DNA of 5,603 nucleotides from Nodosilinea sp. BSH.14. Its GTDB lineage: Bacteria > Cyanobacteriota > Cyanobacteriia > Phormidesmidales > Phormidesmidaceae. A model generated the notes under the pieces. It saw only the letters and a list, made by a program, of their open reading frames with translations, searched no databases and was not told where the DNA came from. The stretch is taken from contig JALQST010000229.1 in assembly GCA_023264315.1 (NCBI GenBank), positions 1 to 5,603 on the forward strand, in the 5' to 3' direction. Shown one piece after another: positions 5,296-5,603 of the stretch (positions within the stretch are counted from its first letter, which is position 1; each line of letters starts with the position of its first letter). Position numbers and translations under genes: made by a program.

Positions 5296-5603
5296 ATGCC
5301 GGACTTCAACGCCCCGGAACCGTCTGAGGATCCTCTCTTTTCCGCTAATCATGAGGATGCCCTGGATCAACATCAGCTCAATGTTGAGCAGATGTTGTCC
5401 CTGGTGGATAGTATTTTGCCCTTTGAGGCCTGTCTATTCCATCAGGTGACTCCCCTTTCCATTGAGGCGAGGACCCTGCATCTAGGCATGGTGGATCCTC
5501 AGGATCGGGTGGCCCTCAACTATGTACGGCGACAGGTTTCCTACATTCACTACTCGGTGGTGCCCTGGCCCGTCGCGGCGGACTGGCATCGCCAAACCCT
5601 ATC
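5296..5603 (+). CDS. GspE/PilB N-terminal-domain-like protein, 3'-truncated by the window
   Basis: The first 102 codons of a gene that continues past the window. Residues 1-28 are acidic and low in structure. From about residue 30 the sequence runs VEQMLSLVDSILPFEACLFH, then LSIEARTLHLGMVDPQDRVA (54-73) and YVRRQVSYIHYSVVPWPVAA (76-95). The pattern of a Leu-Pro-Phe helix, a GMVDPxD turn and a YVRRQ-SYI helix resembles the MshEN/GspE-N type domain that precedes secretion and pilus ATPases. It is also found alone or with other domains in cyanobacterial proteins often labelled PilB-like. No Walker motifs are reached, so an ATPase cannot be claimed. The ATG at 5296 has no clear Shine-Dalgarno; an in-frame TTG at 5230 is possible but less likely. 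It lies 145 bp after dnaJ with dyads between, so it is probably a separate transcription unit. Confidence 0.6.
   Translation, partial: MPDFNAPEPSEDPLFSANHEDALDQHQLNVEQMLSLVDSILPFEACLFHQVTPLSIEARTLHLGMVDPQDRVALNYVRRQVSYIHYSVVPWPVAADWHRQTL

Noticed and set aside
5188..5373. A 61-codon minus-strand frame across the dyads and the start of the 3' gene
   Set aside because: It overlaps the better supported plus-strand gene and its translation has no recognisable features.
1..5603. HIP1 palindrome (GCGATCGC) or a CRISPR array
   Set aside because: No complete HIP1 octamer was found, and there are no regularly spaced direct repeats with unique spacers; the 15-bp DNRP units are protein-coding.

Overview
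The window most likely comes from a cyanobacterium with a GC-rich genome, probably a filamentous Leptolyngbya/Nodosilinea-like lineage (lineage is a guess). The case rests on three things: a dnaK3-dnaJ pair of the cyanobacterial type, an integrase fragment of a style common in cyanobacteria, and a 3' gene resembling the cyanobacterial GspE/PilB N-terminal-like proteins. No full HIP1 octamer (GCGATCGC) was seen, but the palindrome CCTAGG is unusually frequent.

Left part (1 to about 1070), AT-richer than the rest and accessory in character. It holds the 3' end of a HepT-like ribonuclease toxin gene (+), a small hairpin, then a convergent remnant of a tyrosine-recombinase integrase (-). The remnant keeps the arm-binding and core-binding parts but has lost the catalytic domain. 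It starts about 130 bp from the 3' end of an intact tRNA-Leu(UAG) gene (-). An integrase reading away from a tRNA 3' end is the usual layout of a tRNA-targeted integrative element, so this looks like the eroded edge of a genomic island, with the toxin gene inside it or next to it.

Middle part (about 1070 to 5150), GC-rich and conserved. After a leader of about 290 bp with nested inverted repeats lies dnaK3, coding for a 922-residue Hsp70. It has a complete ATPase and substrate-binding core plus an approximately 290-residue disordered tail built of YGQP-type and DNRP-type repeats and acidic-aromatic (WDDD) motifs. A class B J-protein gene follows 49 bp later on the same strand. The two probably form a chaperone/co-chaperone operon; DnaK3 of studied cyanobacteria is essential and associated with thylakoid membranes.

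Right part (5151 to 5603). An intergenic stretch of 145 bp carries three consecutive perfect inverted repeats. Then comes the first 102 codons of a protein resembling the N-terminal domain of GspE/PilB-type proteins; it runs off the window.

I found no convincing wholly new system. The most interesting items are the repeat-rich DnaK3 tail, the decayed tRNA-Leu/integrase junction with possible arm-type sites, and the inverted-repeat clusters in the two regulatory gaps.
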